This document shows, piece by piece, positions 45,154 through 54,247 of a DNA stretch of 64,000 nucleotides. How positions within the stretch are numbered: position 1 is the stretch's first letter; each line of letters opens with the position of its first letter. Below the pieces are notes generated by a model, which saw only the letters and a list, made by a program, of their open reading frames with translations, was not told the DNA's origin and made no database searches. The stretch covers positions 8,060,001 to 8,124,000 of the forward strand of contig NZ_CP021780.1 of the NCBI RefSeq assembly GCF_002192415.1, read 5' to 3'. This DNA comes from Paenibacillus donghaensis (lineage in GTDB: Bacteria; Bacillota; Bacilli; Paenibacillales; Paenibacillaceae). The translations under genes were made by a program, and so were the position numbers.

Positions 45154-46050
45154 TTATAAATACCGGTTGAGGTTTTTTTGCAGTTTGTCCTTCACTTCAA
45201 GCCGGATGTCGAGTGGCTCAAGCACTTCGCAGGTATCCCCGAAAGTAGCAAGGTAATGAAAGACCCCTTCGCCCCGCGGCAGGGTCAGTTTGACGATGAA
45301 GCTTCCATCTGCAAGCGGCTCGAACTGTTCAAACTCATCGTATACCCGAAAGGCCATCTCTTTGGACAGCTTCAGTGTGATCGTGACAGCATCATCCTGT
45401 AACCTATTTTCTTCTTTGAATATTTTTCGAGGTGCGGATCGGGTGAAGGTTTCTTTCAAAACAGTCAGATGTTTAATGCGTCTCAGCTTAAACAAACGAA
45501 AATCCTCTTTCGCTGTGCAAAAGCCATATACGTACCATCCCTGTCCCTTAAAGTACAGCTTCAGCGGTTCCACCGTGCGGCTTGCCGTTTCTCCTCTGCC
45601 GCTTGCATAGGTGAACTGCACTAGGCATTTGCCGAGGATGGCAGATTTTAAAGCATTAAAAACTGCCGTTTCCTCCTCTACGTTTGCCCATGGCGAGAAG
45701 TCCACTTCAATCCAATCCGCGCCGGGTTCTCCGAACAGGGAGGACAGCTTGTGGAGGGCAGTATCCGTTTCCGCTAAGGATACGGCGTTTACGGCTCGGA
45801 TGCTGGAGAGGATATCCGCCTGTTCCGCTTCGGTCAGTACGGTTTTGTTCAGGATAAAGTCAGGAAGAAGTGAGATTCCCCCACCTTTGCCCTTGCGCAT
45901 ATACACAGGGATGGCTGCCGAGGAGAGCGTTTCCACATCCCGATAAATCGTACGCCTGGATACCTCAAAGTGTTCCGCCAGCTCCCCCGCCGTGATGCTT
46001 TTTTTATTCAGCAGAAGATATATAATTTCAAATAACCGGTTTATTTGCAT
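45154..46050 (-). CDS. YafY-type WYL-domain transcriptional regulator
   Basis: A 298-residue regulator: N-terminal HTH (TAGELAEHFEVSRRTIYRDVETL), a WYL ligand domain in the middle (YFKGQGWYVYGFCTAKEDFRLFKLRRI) and a WCX C-terminal part. WYL domains often bind nucleic acids or nucleotides. The start at 46050 (MQINRLF) is preceded by GGGTGATC; an in-frame ATG at 46068 has no ribosome site. Confidence 0.88.
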   Translation of the reverse strand: MQINRLFEIIYLLLNKKSITAGELAEHFEVSRRTIYRDVETLSSAAIPVYMRKGKGGGISLLPDFILNKTVLTEAEQADILSSIRAVNAVSLAETDTALHKLSSLFGEPGADWIEVDFSPWANVEEETAVFNALKSAILGKCLVQFTYASGRGETASRTVEPLKLYFKGQGWYVYGFCTAKEDFRLFKLRRIKHLTVLKETFTRSAPRKIFKEENRLQDDAVTITLKLSKEMAFRVYDEFEQFEPLADGSFIVKLTLPRGEGVFHYLATFGDTCEVLEPLDIRLEVKDKLQKNLNRYL

Positions 46051-46181
46051 GTGATCACCCGTGTTCATTATAGAACCATAATAGGACAGTTGGAAGTTAT
46101 ATTATGGAGTGCTGAATCCAAGGGTAGGGTTGACCCTGACGTATACTGGAGGGTTTACACTGGAAGCGGGAGGGATTTAGA

Positions 46182-47069
46182 ATGGAAACAACAACATCGC
46201 ACACAGGGCACTTATCCAAACGGGCACCTGCCCGCAGCTGGCTAGCCATTGCAGCACTTGGCTGGTTGGCCATGACGATGGGACTGTTTGTGGCCACGGT
46301 CTCCGGGAACGCAGTTCGGGCTTCCGGTGCAACGGACAACGCAATTGCCGTTGTTCAGGCATTGGTCGCAGCGTTGCTCATTGTGCCCGCCGTCCGTCTC
46401 ATCCAGCGCCGTTTCCACCTGACTGCCAAACTGCTGCCGCTGACACCGGTCGCGTTCCTGCATTTGCTGGGCGGCGCGGCGTTGGCAACGCTGATGGGCG
46501 GGCTGGGATTCCTTATTACGGGTGCACTTGGCTGGACCACCATTGAAGCCTGGCATGTCTCGGCGGATCTGCTGCCGGCTATAGCACTCAATACATGTAT
46601 TGCTTTCCTGTATGAGGCACTGCCGGAGGAATTGTCGATGAGAGGAGTTGTCTACAGTGGCTTGCGGCTGCGGCTGCCCGCCTATGCAGCCTATGCCGGT
46701 CAGGTGCTGCTGTTTGTACTGGTGCCTATCACTGTGAACTTGCTGCAAGCCTTGGTTGGACTCGACCGCGGAAATATCATTAATCCCGAATATGTGATTA
46801 TGTTGTTGTGTTTTGGCACTACACTGCAGCTGTGGCGCAGTTTGACCGGAACGCTGTGGGCTTCCATCGGCTTTCATTTGGCTTTCCTGGAAATTGCGCG
46901 GTTTGTTATCCTGCAGCGAGACCAGCGGTTGCTGACGTACAGCGAACTGGATGCGGGTACTGCCGAAATTGTAATCCAGTTTGGTATAATTGTCGTCGGC
47001 AGTGCAGTGGTACTGGCAGTGCTCAATCTGTGGCGCCGGCACCGCCTGCGGGCAGTATCGCGGGAGTGA
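46182..47069 (+). CDS. CPBP-family intramembrane protease-like protein
   Basis: A 295-residue membrane protein with about seven to eight helices. The CPBP (Abi/CaaX) signature EE-x3-R is present (E149, E150, R154 in LPEELSMRG) and a second conserved site, GFHLAF, follows. Members cleave or modify membrane proteins; some protect against bacteriocins. GGGAGG upstream. It is divergent from the WYL gene. Confidence 0.85.
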   Translation: METTTSHTGHLSKRAPARSWLAIAALGWLAMTMGLFVATVSGNAVRASGATDNAIAVVQALVAALLIVPAVRLIQRRFHLTAKLLPLTPVAFLHLLGGAALATLMGGLGFLITGALGWTTIEAWHVSADLLPAIALNTCIAFLYEALPEELSMRGVVYSGLRLRLPAYAAYAGQVLLFVLVPITVNLLQALVGLDRGNIINPEYVIMLLCFGTTLQLWRSLTGTLWASIGFHLAFLEIARFVILQRDQRLLTYSELDAGTAEIVIQFGIIVVGSAVVLAVLNLWRRHRLRAVSRE

Positions 47070-47152
47070 ATTGGCGTTCGCCCATGCCTAATATCGGATA
47101 AATAACTGTTCCAGGAATGATGACAAATACTGCACCTATTGGAGGGAAGCCG

Positions 47153-47917
47153 ATGTATACCGTAGGGCAACTGTCCAAGCTAACCGGCGTTTCTGTCCGC
47201 ACCCTGCATTATTATGAGAAACTCGGCCTGCTGAAGCCGGACAGGAATACCGGTAACCAGTATCGCTCTTATAGTGAGAATGATATTTTAAGACTGCAGA
47301 AGATTGCTGTGCTGAAGCAGATGCATTTTAAGCTGAGTGACATTGGAGTTATTCTCGAAAAAGGTGAGGTTGCACACAACGATGTCGCCGTTTGGAGTCG
47401 CGCATTGGAGCAGCAAATGGCCTTCGTGAGGCAGCAGCAAGAAAAATTGCATGCGGTAGAGCATTTGCTGTATTCCACACTGTACGCCATGCGGGCCACT
47501 GCACAAGTGAATATTGAAGAGATGCTCAGATTTATCCGTGAGCTTGAACAGCCGTCGGAGGGGGTGCAGTTGCGGCAGCAGTTCTTCTCGCCGGAGGAAC
47601 TGGAGGTGCTGCCGTTAAATGATTTAAGCAATCCGTTGATTATGGAATGGTCCGGCATCCTTAGGCGGGTTTCAGGACTGCTGGTGGAACCGCCTGATTC
47701 TGTAGCAGCGCAGGAACTCGCCGCCTGTATTATCGAGTACGCCGATAAGATGTTTAACGGAGATGAGCAGCTAATCCAGAAATATTGGGAGTACATTACG
47801 CCTCAGGACAATCAGTCTGCACGTGTATACGGTATGACGACCGAGGTCATGCAATATATCGATACGATCATCCGAATTTATTTAGTTGAGGACAATGCCC
47901 CGGAGCAGATCACATGA
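47153..47917 (+). CDS. MerR-family regulator with TipAS-like C-terminus
   Basis: A 254-residue MerR protein: winged HTH (YTVGQLSKLTGVSVRTLHYY), dimer helix, and a helical C-terminal domain (from about 145) resembling the TipAS drug-sensing fold. The start at 47153 has TTGGAGGG; an in-frame ATG at 47117 has none. It follows the CPBP gene by 83 bases and could share its transcript. Confidence 0.85.
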   Translation: MYTVGQLSKLTGVSVRTLHYYEKLGLLKPDRNTGNQYRSYSENDILRLQKIAVLKQMHFKLSDIGVILEKGEVAHNDVAVWSRALEQQMAFVRQQQEKLHAVEHLLYSTLYAMRATAQVNIEEMLRFIRELEQPSEGVQLRQQFFSPEELEVLPLNDLSNPLIMEWSGILRRVSGLLVEPPDSVAAQELAACIIEYADKMFNGDEQLIQKYWEYITPQDNQSARVYGMTTEVMQYIDTIIRIYLVEDNAPEQIT

Positions 47918-48001
47918 ATGAGTATGAATTCAAAAACCGGTCACGGGAAGGTGAATATACTAATCTCGGGTCACAGAACAAGCAAGATATCGTAAATTAG
48001 C

Positions 48002-48043
48002 ATAAGCCGCCATCATTGGAGTCTTCCAAGATAGCGGCTTATA
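48002..48043. terminator. hairpin terminator between convergent genes
   Basis: TAAGCCGCCATC / GATAGCGGCTTA with a 17-base loop lies between the MerR and TetR 3' ends and could serve both strands. Confidence 0.6.
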
Positions 48044-48074
48044 TTTGCGTGAATATATAGAATCCTGCTAAAGT

Positions 48075-48737
48075 TTATTTAACTCCACCATCACGTCTAA
48101 AGAACGTTTGCATTAAGTTGGATACGGATCTATCATACAAGGCTTTAGCCGCTTCCTCGTTCTGAATATGCCCCCCCAAATGAAGATGAATGGTGCCATG
48201 CAGCGTTGCCCAGACCAGGTTAACCACAAGGCTAGGATCTTTCTCGGCAATGAACCCTTGCTCAATGGCTTGTGTAATGATGAGAATCACTTGCTGTAGA
48301 GCGGTTACGATAGCCTGTAGACTTTCCTCTTCCGGTTTGAATTCGCTAAAAGCCCCGCCAAACATAACCATGTAGTAACTGGTATAATCCCGCGAGAAAT
48401 CCCAGTAAGCTTGTCCAAGCGTGAGGAGATATTCCTCAAGATCGGCTTGTTTCGGAACCGCTTGGAATTCCGCAGCTAACAATTTGCAGCCTTCCAGGAA
48501 CAGCTCTTTAGCCAGCCCTTCCTTGCTTCCAAATAAGTTATAGATGATTTTGGTGGGACACTCCATGGTGTCAGCGACCCTGCGAATGGTTACCGCTTCG
48601 GGACCATGTTCCTGCATAATGGCTGCAGCCGCTTCAATAATATTCAGTCTCAGCATTTCGGCATGCTGAAGCTTGGCTTTAGGGTAGGTTGTAACTGTAC
48701 GAGCAGCTGTTGAAGGTAGTTTGGACAAATCTTGCAC
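48075..48737 (-). CDS. TetR-family transcriptional regulator
   Basis: A 220-residue TetR protein with N-terminal HTH (RRVADTMECPTKIIYNLFGS) and a helical ligand domain with the TetR_C/WHG pattern (ATLHGTIHLHLGG). It is divergent from the SDR gene, across an intergenic region that contains an 87-bp hairpin, and may control the SDR gene and itself. Confidence 0.88.
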   Translation of the reverse strand: MQDLSKLPSTAARTVTTYPKAKLQHAEMLRLNIIEAAAAIMQEHGPEAVTIRRVADTMECPTKIIYNLFGSKEGLAKELFLEGCKLLAAEFQAVPKQADLEEYLLTLGQAYWDFSRDYTSYYMVMFGGAFSEFKPEEESLQAIVTALQQVILIITQAIEQGFIAEKDPSLVVNLVWATLHGTIHLHLGGHIQNEEAAKALYDRSVSNLMQTFFRRDGGVK

Positions 48738-48759
48738 GCAATTTCACACCCTTAAACGT

Positions 48760-48846
48760 GAACTTAAGAATGTTCCATACGAAGTTGCCAGGGAAGCCCT
48801 ATGCATCAGGCTTCCCTGGCAACTTCACTACTCCATTCTTAAGTTC
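48760..48846. repeat. 87-bp two-part inverted repeat
   Basis: Outer arms GAACTTAAGAATG (48760-48772) and CATTCTTAAGTTC (48834-48846) are perfect reverse complements. Inner arms of 18 bp (48781-48798 GAAGTTGCCAGGGAAGCC, and 48809-48826) are also perfect, with a 10-base loop. The whole can form a 31-bp hairpin with a small internal loop. The size is that of a palindromic MITE; an operator is less likely. No coding frame lies in 48847-49025. Confidence 0.7.
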
Positions 48847-49025
48847 ATCTTATATAGAACTCATTTTTCTTGAAACAAGCTTCATTTCTAAACCTTATTT
48901 TACTGTTTTGGAGGGCGAAATGCCAATCTATAGATCAATTCTCTTGACTATTTGACATCATTGCCTAAAGTGTATACAATGATTCATATTGAAACAGTGT
49001 TTCTGATGAGCATTTAAGAGGAGAG

Positions 49026-49820
49026 ATGGATAGGATGATATCACTACGTAACAAATGGACCCTGATTACTGGAGCTTCTTCAGGTATCGGTGAAGCGTTC
49101 GCGCATGAATTGGCAGCCCAAGGGAGCCACTTGATTGTAGTCGCCCGCTCGGAAGCTAAACTGATTGCTTTATCAGAGAAATTACAGAGAGAACATCATA
49201 TTCAAGTGGAGGTGATCGTTTCTGACTTATCTCAGGAAGGTTCCCCGGCCCGGCTCTATCAACAATGTGTGGAACGTGGGCTGAGCTTGGATATTCTGAT
49301 TAATAATGCAGGCTTCGCTACTTATGGGTTATTCGAACAACTGTCTGGCGCAAGGCAGCATGAAGAGGTGATGCTCAATGTACTGGCGGTTGTAGACCTT
49401 ACCCATTTGTTTTTACCAGATATGTTGAGCAGGAATAGTGGTGTTGTCATTAATGTAGCTTCAACAGCAGGATTTCAACCGCTGCCTAATATGGCTGTAT
49501 ACGGTGCGACCAAAGCCTTCGTATTATCCTTTACACAAGCTCTGTGGGAGGAGAATCGCAAACGCGGCGTACAATTTCTTGCGTTATGTCCCGGGTCAAC
49601 GGAAACCGAATTCTTCGACATTGTAGGGGCCAACGAGGCTTCTGTCGGGAAACGTGATACTCCGCAGAATGTGGTTCAGGTGGCTCTTCGTTCGCTTCAA
49701 GCGAAGAAAGTATATGCTATTCCAGGGTTTAGAAACTATATTTCTGCGCAACTGCCCCGCTTCTTGTCTGCCAAACAAATGCTTTTTATCGTCGGACGAA
49801 TGCTCCGTACACGTCATTAA
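49026..49820 (+). CDS. short-chain dehydrogenase/reductase
   Basis: A 264-residue SDR with the NAD(P)-binding TGASSGIG, the NNAG motif, catalytic Ser (VINVASTAG) and Y-x3-K (VYGATKAFV). R42 after the second strand (VVARSE) favours NADPH. It resembles YqjQ/DltE-type oxidoreductases; the substrate is unknown. AGAGGAG precedes the start. Its probable regulator is the divergent TetR gene. Confidence 0.88.
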   Translation: MDRMISLRNKWTLITGASSGIGEAFAHELAAQGSHLIVVARSEAKLIALSEKLQREHHIQVEVIVSDLSQEGSPARLYQQCVERGLSLDILINNAGFATYGLFEQLSGARQHEEVMLNVLAVVDLTHLFLPDMLSRNSGVVINVASTAGFQPLPNMAVYGATKAFVLSFTQALWEENRKRGVQFLALCPGSTETEFFDIVGANEASVGKRDTPQNVVQVALRSLQAKKVYAIPGFRNYISAQLPRFLSAKQMLFIVGRMLRTRH

Positions 49821-49889
49821 TTATTAACCATAATAAATATCCCCTCCAAGTAAACACTTGAAAGGGATAATAACTGATTTATAAACCTA

Positions 49890-51665
49890 TTAAGCTTCCA
49901 TCTTCTGTGCGGTGTAGAGCCGGTAATAGTGGCCCCGCTGTGCGATGAGCTGCTCATGGGAGCCGCTTTCGGCAATGCCTTTGTTGGACACGTACATGAT
50001 GCGGTCACAGTTTTTGACAGTGGAAAGACGGTGCGCGATGATAAAAGAAGTCCGTCCCTTCAGCAGCTCATTCAGGCCCTTCTGGAGCAGCCGTTCGGTC
50101 TTGGCGTCGATTGAAGAGGTCGCTTCGTCCAGAATAAGAATGCGCGGATCGGCCAGCAGCGTTCTGGCGAACGAAATCAGCTGCCGCTGTCCCTGGGACA
50201 GCTTGGAGCCGCGTTCATTGACTTCGGTCAGGTAACCCAGTTCGAATTCTCGAATGAACTCATCGGCGCAAACTGCTTTCGCAGCAGCGACTACTTCCTC
50301 CTCGGTGGCATCCAGTCTGCCGTAACGGATATTGTCCAGAATGGTGCCGGAGAAAATAAAGCTGTCCTGCAGCATAATCCCCATCTGGCTGCGCAGCGAC
50401 TTCAGAGTGACCTGCGAGATATCCTGACCATCCATCAGAATTCTGCCACCAGTGAGGTTATAGAAGCGCGAGATTAGATTGACGACCGTTGTTTTGCCTG
50501 CGCCTGTTGGTCCTACCAGAGCAATGCTCTCCCCTGCGGACACATCGAAGGAGATATTCTCCAGAATGTTGACCCCGGGATCATAAGCAAAGGTGACATT
50601 GTCGAAGGTGACACGGCCCTGAATGGACGGCAGCTCCTTCGCACCCGCAATATCACTGACCGTAACCGGCTCATCCAGCGTTTCGAAGATCCGCTCCAGG
50701 TAGGCAACGGCGTTAATGAAGTTATTGTACAGGTTCGAGAGATTTAGAATCGGCTGCCAGAAACGGGCGGCGTAGCTGCTCATGGCCAGAATGACGCCGA
50801 AGGTCATGTCCTGGGGACTCAGGGTCAACAGACCTACCAGGAAGATCATGGCTGTAACCATCGTAGACAGGTTGTCGACCGTAAACGGGATCAGCGTATT
50901 TAACTTCAGCGCCCGCATCCATTCCTTGCGGAAATTGTCGGCAAGACGTGTGAAGATTCCCTCATTATGCTGCTCGCGTGAGAAAATCTGCGTTACGCCG
51001 ATGCCAGTGATGCTCTCCTGCAGATAGGCGTTCAGATTGGAGCTTTTGTTCGACACCGCCTGCCACGCCCGCCGCTGCCGGGTTTTGATCAGCAGCATGA
51101 TGCCTAGGAACACAGGCAGTCCGGCAAGAATGACGAAGGAGAGCCGTACATCGACGGCGAACATGAACACGGCGATAAAGATTAGATTCACGATTTCCAG
51201 AATAAAGTTGATAATACCGTTGGACAATACATCCGAAACCGAGTTGACGTAATTCACGACCCGGATCAGGATTTTGCCTTGCGGACGGTCGTCATAGTAT
51301 TTGAAGGGCAACTCCTGCAAATGCGTAAACAAATCCGTACGGATGTCAAAAATAATGTCCTGCCCGACACGGGTCATAATACGTGAACGGATCGTAGCCA
51401 GATATACGCTGGATACGATGGTCAGCAGCATCAGGGCGGACCAGCCAAGCAGCGGAAGCTTTGCCTTCGCGGGAATGGTCACATCGACGACATGCTGCAT
51501 GATCAGCGGGGCTGACAACGCAATGGCCGCAGACAGAGCACTGAGCAGAAACGCGATAATCATCGGTTTTTTCTTACGTCTAATGTAGATCATCGCCCGC
51601 CGGAAGTGCTTGATGTCAAAAGGGGACTCCAGGTTCTCGTCGACATCAAATCTATTCCTTGCCAT
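49890..51665 (-). CDS. ABC exporter half-transporter with canonical ATPase site
   Basis: A 591-residue fused membrane/ATPase protein: six helices (about 35-300) and an ATPase domain with Walker A GPTGAGKTT, Walker B LILDEATSSID (catalytic Glu present) and H-loop IAHRLST. Its signature is altered (LSQGQRQ in place of LSGGQ). It overlaps the preceding gene by 14 bases and pairs with it as a heterodimeric multidrug-type exporter (BmrC/BmrD-like). ATG at 51665 has AGGTGATT; a TTG six bases earlier is less likely. Confidence 0.9.
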   Translation of the reverse strand: MARNRFDVDENLESPFDIKHFRRAMIYIRRKKKPMIIAFLLSALSAAIALSAPLIMQHVVDVTIPAKAKLPLLGWSALMLLTIVSSVYLATIRSRIMTRVGQDIIFDIRTDLFTHLQELPFKYYDDRPQGKILIRVVNYVNSVSDVLSNGIINFILEIVNLIFIAVFMFAVDVRLSFVILAGLPVFLGIMLLIKTRQRRAWQAVSNKSSNLNAYLQESITGIGVTQIFSREQHNEGIFTRLADNFRKEWMRALKLNTLIPFTVDNLSTMVTAMIFLVGLLTLSPQDMTFGVILAMSSYAARFWQPILNLSNLYNNFINAVAYLERIFETLDEPVTVSDIAGAKELPSIQGRVTFDNVTFAYDPGVNILENISFDVSAGESIALVGPTGAGKTTVVNLISRFYNLTGGRILMDGQDISQVTLKSLRSQMGIMLQDSFIFSGTILDNIRYGRLDATEEEVVAAAKAVCADEFIREFELGYLTEVNERGSKLSQGQRQLISFARTLLADPRILILDEATSSIDAKTERLLQKGLNELLKGRTSFIIAHRLSTVKNCDRIMYVSNKGIAESGSHEQLIAQRGHYYRLYTAQKMEA

Positions 51666-53427
51666 GCGCAATCACCTGCCTTCCAATGCCCTCGTTCTGG
51701 AGCATAAACACGTCGTAGTAGTAGCCTCGCCGGGCCAGCAGTTCGGCATGGGTGCCTTGCTCAATCACCCTGCCGCCGTCCAGAATAAGAATGCGGTCAG
51801 CCTGCGCTGTAGTGGATACCCGCTGCGCGATGATGATCTTAGTGCAGGGATAATCCAGCTCGCGCAGACTCTTCTGGATATGCTCCTCGGTCTCCAGATC
51901 GACGGCAGAGGTTGTATCATCCAGAATCAGGATCGGGCGGCGGACGGCGATGGCACGCGCCAGTGCAATACGCTGCTTCTGTCCTCCGGACAGCCCCACC
52001 CCGCGTTCCCCAACCACCGTGTCATAGCCTTCCGGCATTCGGATAATGAATTCATGTGCGGCTGCGAGCTGGGCATTGTGGATCGTTGCTTCCTCCGAGA
52101 GTTCGGGTTCGCCATAGGCGATATTGCCGTCAATCGTATCGGAGAACAAGAGAACGTCCTGGGTGGCAATGCCGATATTTCCGCGAAGCTGATCCAGCTC
52201 CAGTTCCCGGACGTCGATGCCATCTACCAGTACACGCCCCTCGGACACATCATAGAAGCGGGGAATCAGATTGATAAGTGTGGTTTTGCCTGAACCCGTT
52301 GAACCCATGATGGCAACGGTTTCCCCAGGCTCCACCGTGAAGCTGACATCGTCCAGCACGGTAGCGCTGTCATATTTGAAGCTGATATGTTCGAATTCAA
52401 TGCGGCCTTCGTAACGGCGTTTGTCTACAGGGTTATGCTCATTCACAATTCTGGGACGGGCGTAATGAATATCAATGATTTTGCTTAAGCTGGCAAAAAA
52501 CCGCTGAATATCATTGATGATAATTCCGATGTTGCGCATAGGGTTGGATACAGCCCAGATCAGCGATGAGATGGCCGCGAATTCACCGAAGGTGATCCGG
52601 TCGTTCATAAGAAATAGCCCGCCGGCCAGCAGCAGGATGACGTTGAAGGCTTGGGCGAAGGTCTCCAGATAAGGGAAGTAATCGAGCCAGACGAGGGCCG
52701 CTTTTTTGTTGGCCGTAGAATAGTTGACGTTCTTCTCGGTGAATTTCTTAATCTCGAACTCCTCGCGGGCGAAAGCCTTAACTACACGGTTGCCTGAAAT
52801 ATTCTCCTGTGTAGTCGTATTAAGCTGGGACAGCCGTTCCCGCAGGTCCACATACATCGGGCGGACGTGCTTGGCGAATATGTAGGCCACGACAAAAATC
52901 AGCGGTGACAGGATCAGCATCCACAGCGTCAGCGCAGCATCGATGGTGAAGAAGTAGATCACAGCGGCAAGGAAAATCGTCACGGATTCGATAATCGTTT
53001 TGAATATCCATGCCATCGAATGCCGGACCATGTCCAGGTCGCCTGTCATCTTGGTCATCAGATCACCGGTGCGGTTATGATCGTAATAGGCCCGGTCTTG
53101 TCCCTGAATCTTGTTGTACAGATAAATACGAATCTGGTAGAGCATGTTCTGGGAGGATATCTCATACTGCATCGTCGTCAAATAAGCAAGACCCGTACGC
53201 AGCAGGGAGAAACCGATCATCCCCAGGCAGAGTGTGATTAGCAGCCCCCGTTCTTGTGTGAGATTCTGCAGCGCATTGTCACCGGCTATGAATGTGTCGA
53301 CAATGCGCTGACTGATGTAAGGGTTCACAATGGTAAGACTTGAACCCAATACCGAGAGGCAGAGCGCCACAATATAACGCGCCTTGTTTCCCTCCAGGTT
53401 CTGCCACAGCCATTTTAGTTCGAACAT
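51652..53427 (-). CDS. ABC exporter half-transporter with degenerate ATPase site
   Basis: A 591-residue partner of the downstream half-transporter, with six helices and an ATPase domain. The signature LSGGQKQR is standard, but Walker B ends in LILDDTTSAVD (Asp in place of catalytic Glu) and the H-loop reads IAQRVST (Gln for His). One of the two composite sites is therefore expected to bind but hardly hydrolyse ATP, as in BmrC/BmrD and TM287/288. ATG at 53427 has CAGGTGAT; an earlier in-frame start lacks a ribosome site. Confidence 0.9.
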   Translation of the reverse strand: MFELKWLWQNLEGNKARYIVALCLSVLGSSLTIVNPYISQRIVDTFIAGDNALQNLTQERGLLITLCLGMIGFSLLRTGLAYLTTMQYEISSQNMLYQIRIYLYNKIQGQDRAYYDHNRTGDLMTKMTGDLDMVRHSMAWIFKTIIESVTIFLAAVIYFFTIDAALTLWMLILSPLIFVVAYIFAKHVRPMYVDLRERLSQLNTTTQENISGNRVVKAFAREEFEIKKFTEKNVNYSTANKKAALVWLDYFPYLETFAQAFNVILLLAGGLFLMNDRITFGEFAAISSLIWAVSNPMRNIGIIINDIQRFFASLSKIIDIHYARPRIVNEHNPVDKRRYEGRIEFEHISFKYDSATVLDDVSFTVEPGETVAIMGSTGSGKTTLINLIPRFYDVSEGRVLVDGIDVRELELDQLRGNIGIATQDVLLFSDTIDGNIAYGEPELSEEATIHNAQLAAAHEFIIRMPEGYDTVVGERGVGLSGGQKQRIALARAIAVRRPILILDDTTSAVDLETEEHIQKSLRELDYPCTKIIIAQRVSTTAQADRILILDGGRVIEQGTHAELLARRGYYYDVFMLQNEGIGRQVIAHGKE

Positions 53428-53571
53428 CGGATCACCTGTTTCTGAGTGTTCTTTCACTCTCGTTGTAAAGAATGAATAAATCACAGTGATTATAACATTA
53501 ACCTTCGGTATGTATAGGTTGCGGTGATATTTTCTTGTTACAATCGGTTGAACTTTTGAAGGTGGACAATC

Positions 53572-53895
53572 TTATAAAGCTCTATCGAAGTGGCGTAAGG
53601 CAAATAATTCAATTCCATTTCGCAACAAAATTGCACATAATGAATATTGCAACACTCTATCAAGACCAATACTAAATTGAATATCGAAGATTACTGTTAT
53701 AGAAAAGCCTATGCAAATTGTAAAACCAAGTGCGCTATAGTAGTACATCGCCACATGGTTGGCCTTATTCTGAACCAATTGCCAGCGTTCATCATTTCTA
53801 TATTCTTTCACTTTTACAGCTTGGAAGCATGGGAGGGCAATAGTGCATATTCCTAATGCGACCAACACCACTAACATTGCAAATTGATAAAACAT
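53572..53895 (-). CDS. small three-helix membrane protein paired with XRE
   Basis: A 107-residue protein with three hydrophobic segments (about 5-25, 50-72, 78-98) and a charged loop KVKEYRNDERWQ. Its ATG overlaps the stop of the XRE gene (TAATG), so the two are translated together. Similar pairs of a short XRE regulator and a small DUF membrane protein are common in Firmicutes; the job of the membrane protein is unknown. Confidence 0.7.
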   Translation of the reverse strand: MFYQFAMLVVLVALGICTIALPCFQAVKVKEYRNDERWQLVQNKANHVAMYYYSALGFTICIGFSITVIFDIQFSIGLDRVLQYSLCAILLRNGIELFALRHFDRAL

Positions 53896-54101
53896 TATCC
53901 TTCATCCTCCTTATGTGCAAAGACTTCATTAATTGATACATCAAATGCTTTTGCAATTTTGAAAGCTAACTCCAGCGAAGGTGTATATTTATATTTTTCA
54001 ATGGATATAACTGCTTGTCGTGAAATCCCAACATGTTCTGCCAAATCAGCTTGTGTCCAGTCTCGTTCGGCTCTCAAAACTTTAATACGATTATTAATCA
54101 A
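53895..54101 (-). CDS. XRE-family (YozG-like) regulator
   Basis: A 68-residue single-HTH regulator (RAERDWTQADLAEHVGISRQ, then FDVSINEVF). TTG at 54101 is at the best distance from AAGGAG; a longer frame from 54131 would include the operator region. Two matching operator-like dyads lie directly upstream, so autoregulation is likely. Confidence 0.85.
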   Translation of the reverse strand: MINNRIKVLRAERDWTQADLAEHVGISRQAVISIEKYKYTPSLELAFKIAKAFDVSINEVFAHKEDEG

Positions 54102-54122
54102 TGTAACGAACTCCTTCCTAAA

Positions 54123-54165
54123 TGTAATCAACCAGTTACATTCATATTGTAATCAACTAGTTACG
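54123..54165 (-). promoter_or_regulatory. two tandem XRE operator dyads
   Basis: TGTAATCAACCAGTTACA (54123-54140) and TGTAATCAACTAGTTACG (54148-54165) are near-identical, each is a dyad (GTAA..TTAC), and they are 25 bp apart just upstream of the XRE gene. Confidence 0.7.
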
Positions 54166-54180
54166 TATTGTCAATAAGTG

Positions 54181-54223
54181 AAAAAGGCTTTATCCTGTGC
54201 CCCGCACAATGGATAAAGCCTTG
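54181..54223 (-). terminator. rho-independent terminator of the glucanase gene
   Basis: A 12-bp stem (AAGGCTTTATCC / GGATAAAGCCTT) with TTTTT following on the minus strand. Confidence 0.8.
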
Positions 54224-54247
54224 GAATGAAAGCTGCTGCCTGTTAAG

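Noticed and set aside
46242..47042. 266-codon minus-strand frame opposite the CPBP gene
   Set aside because: The product is Gln/His-rich without domain features, and the plus-strand gene has a signature motif and a ribosome site.
48760..48846. 87-bp inverted repeat considered as an insertion-sequence end
   Set aside because: No transposase frame is present nearby and the repeat is a single compact hairpin.
51610..52293. 227-codon plus-strand frame opposite the exporter genes
   Set aside because: It is antisense to the overlap of two conserved ABC genes and shows no domain.
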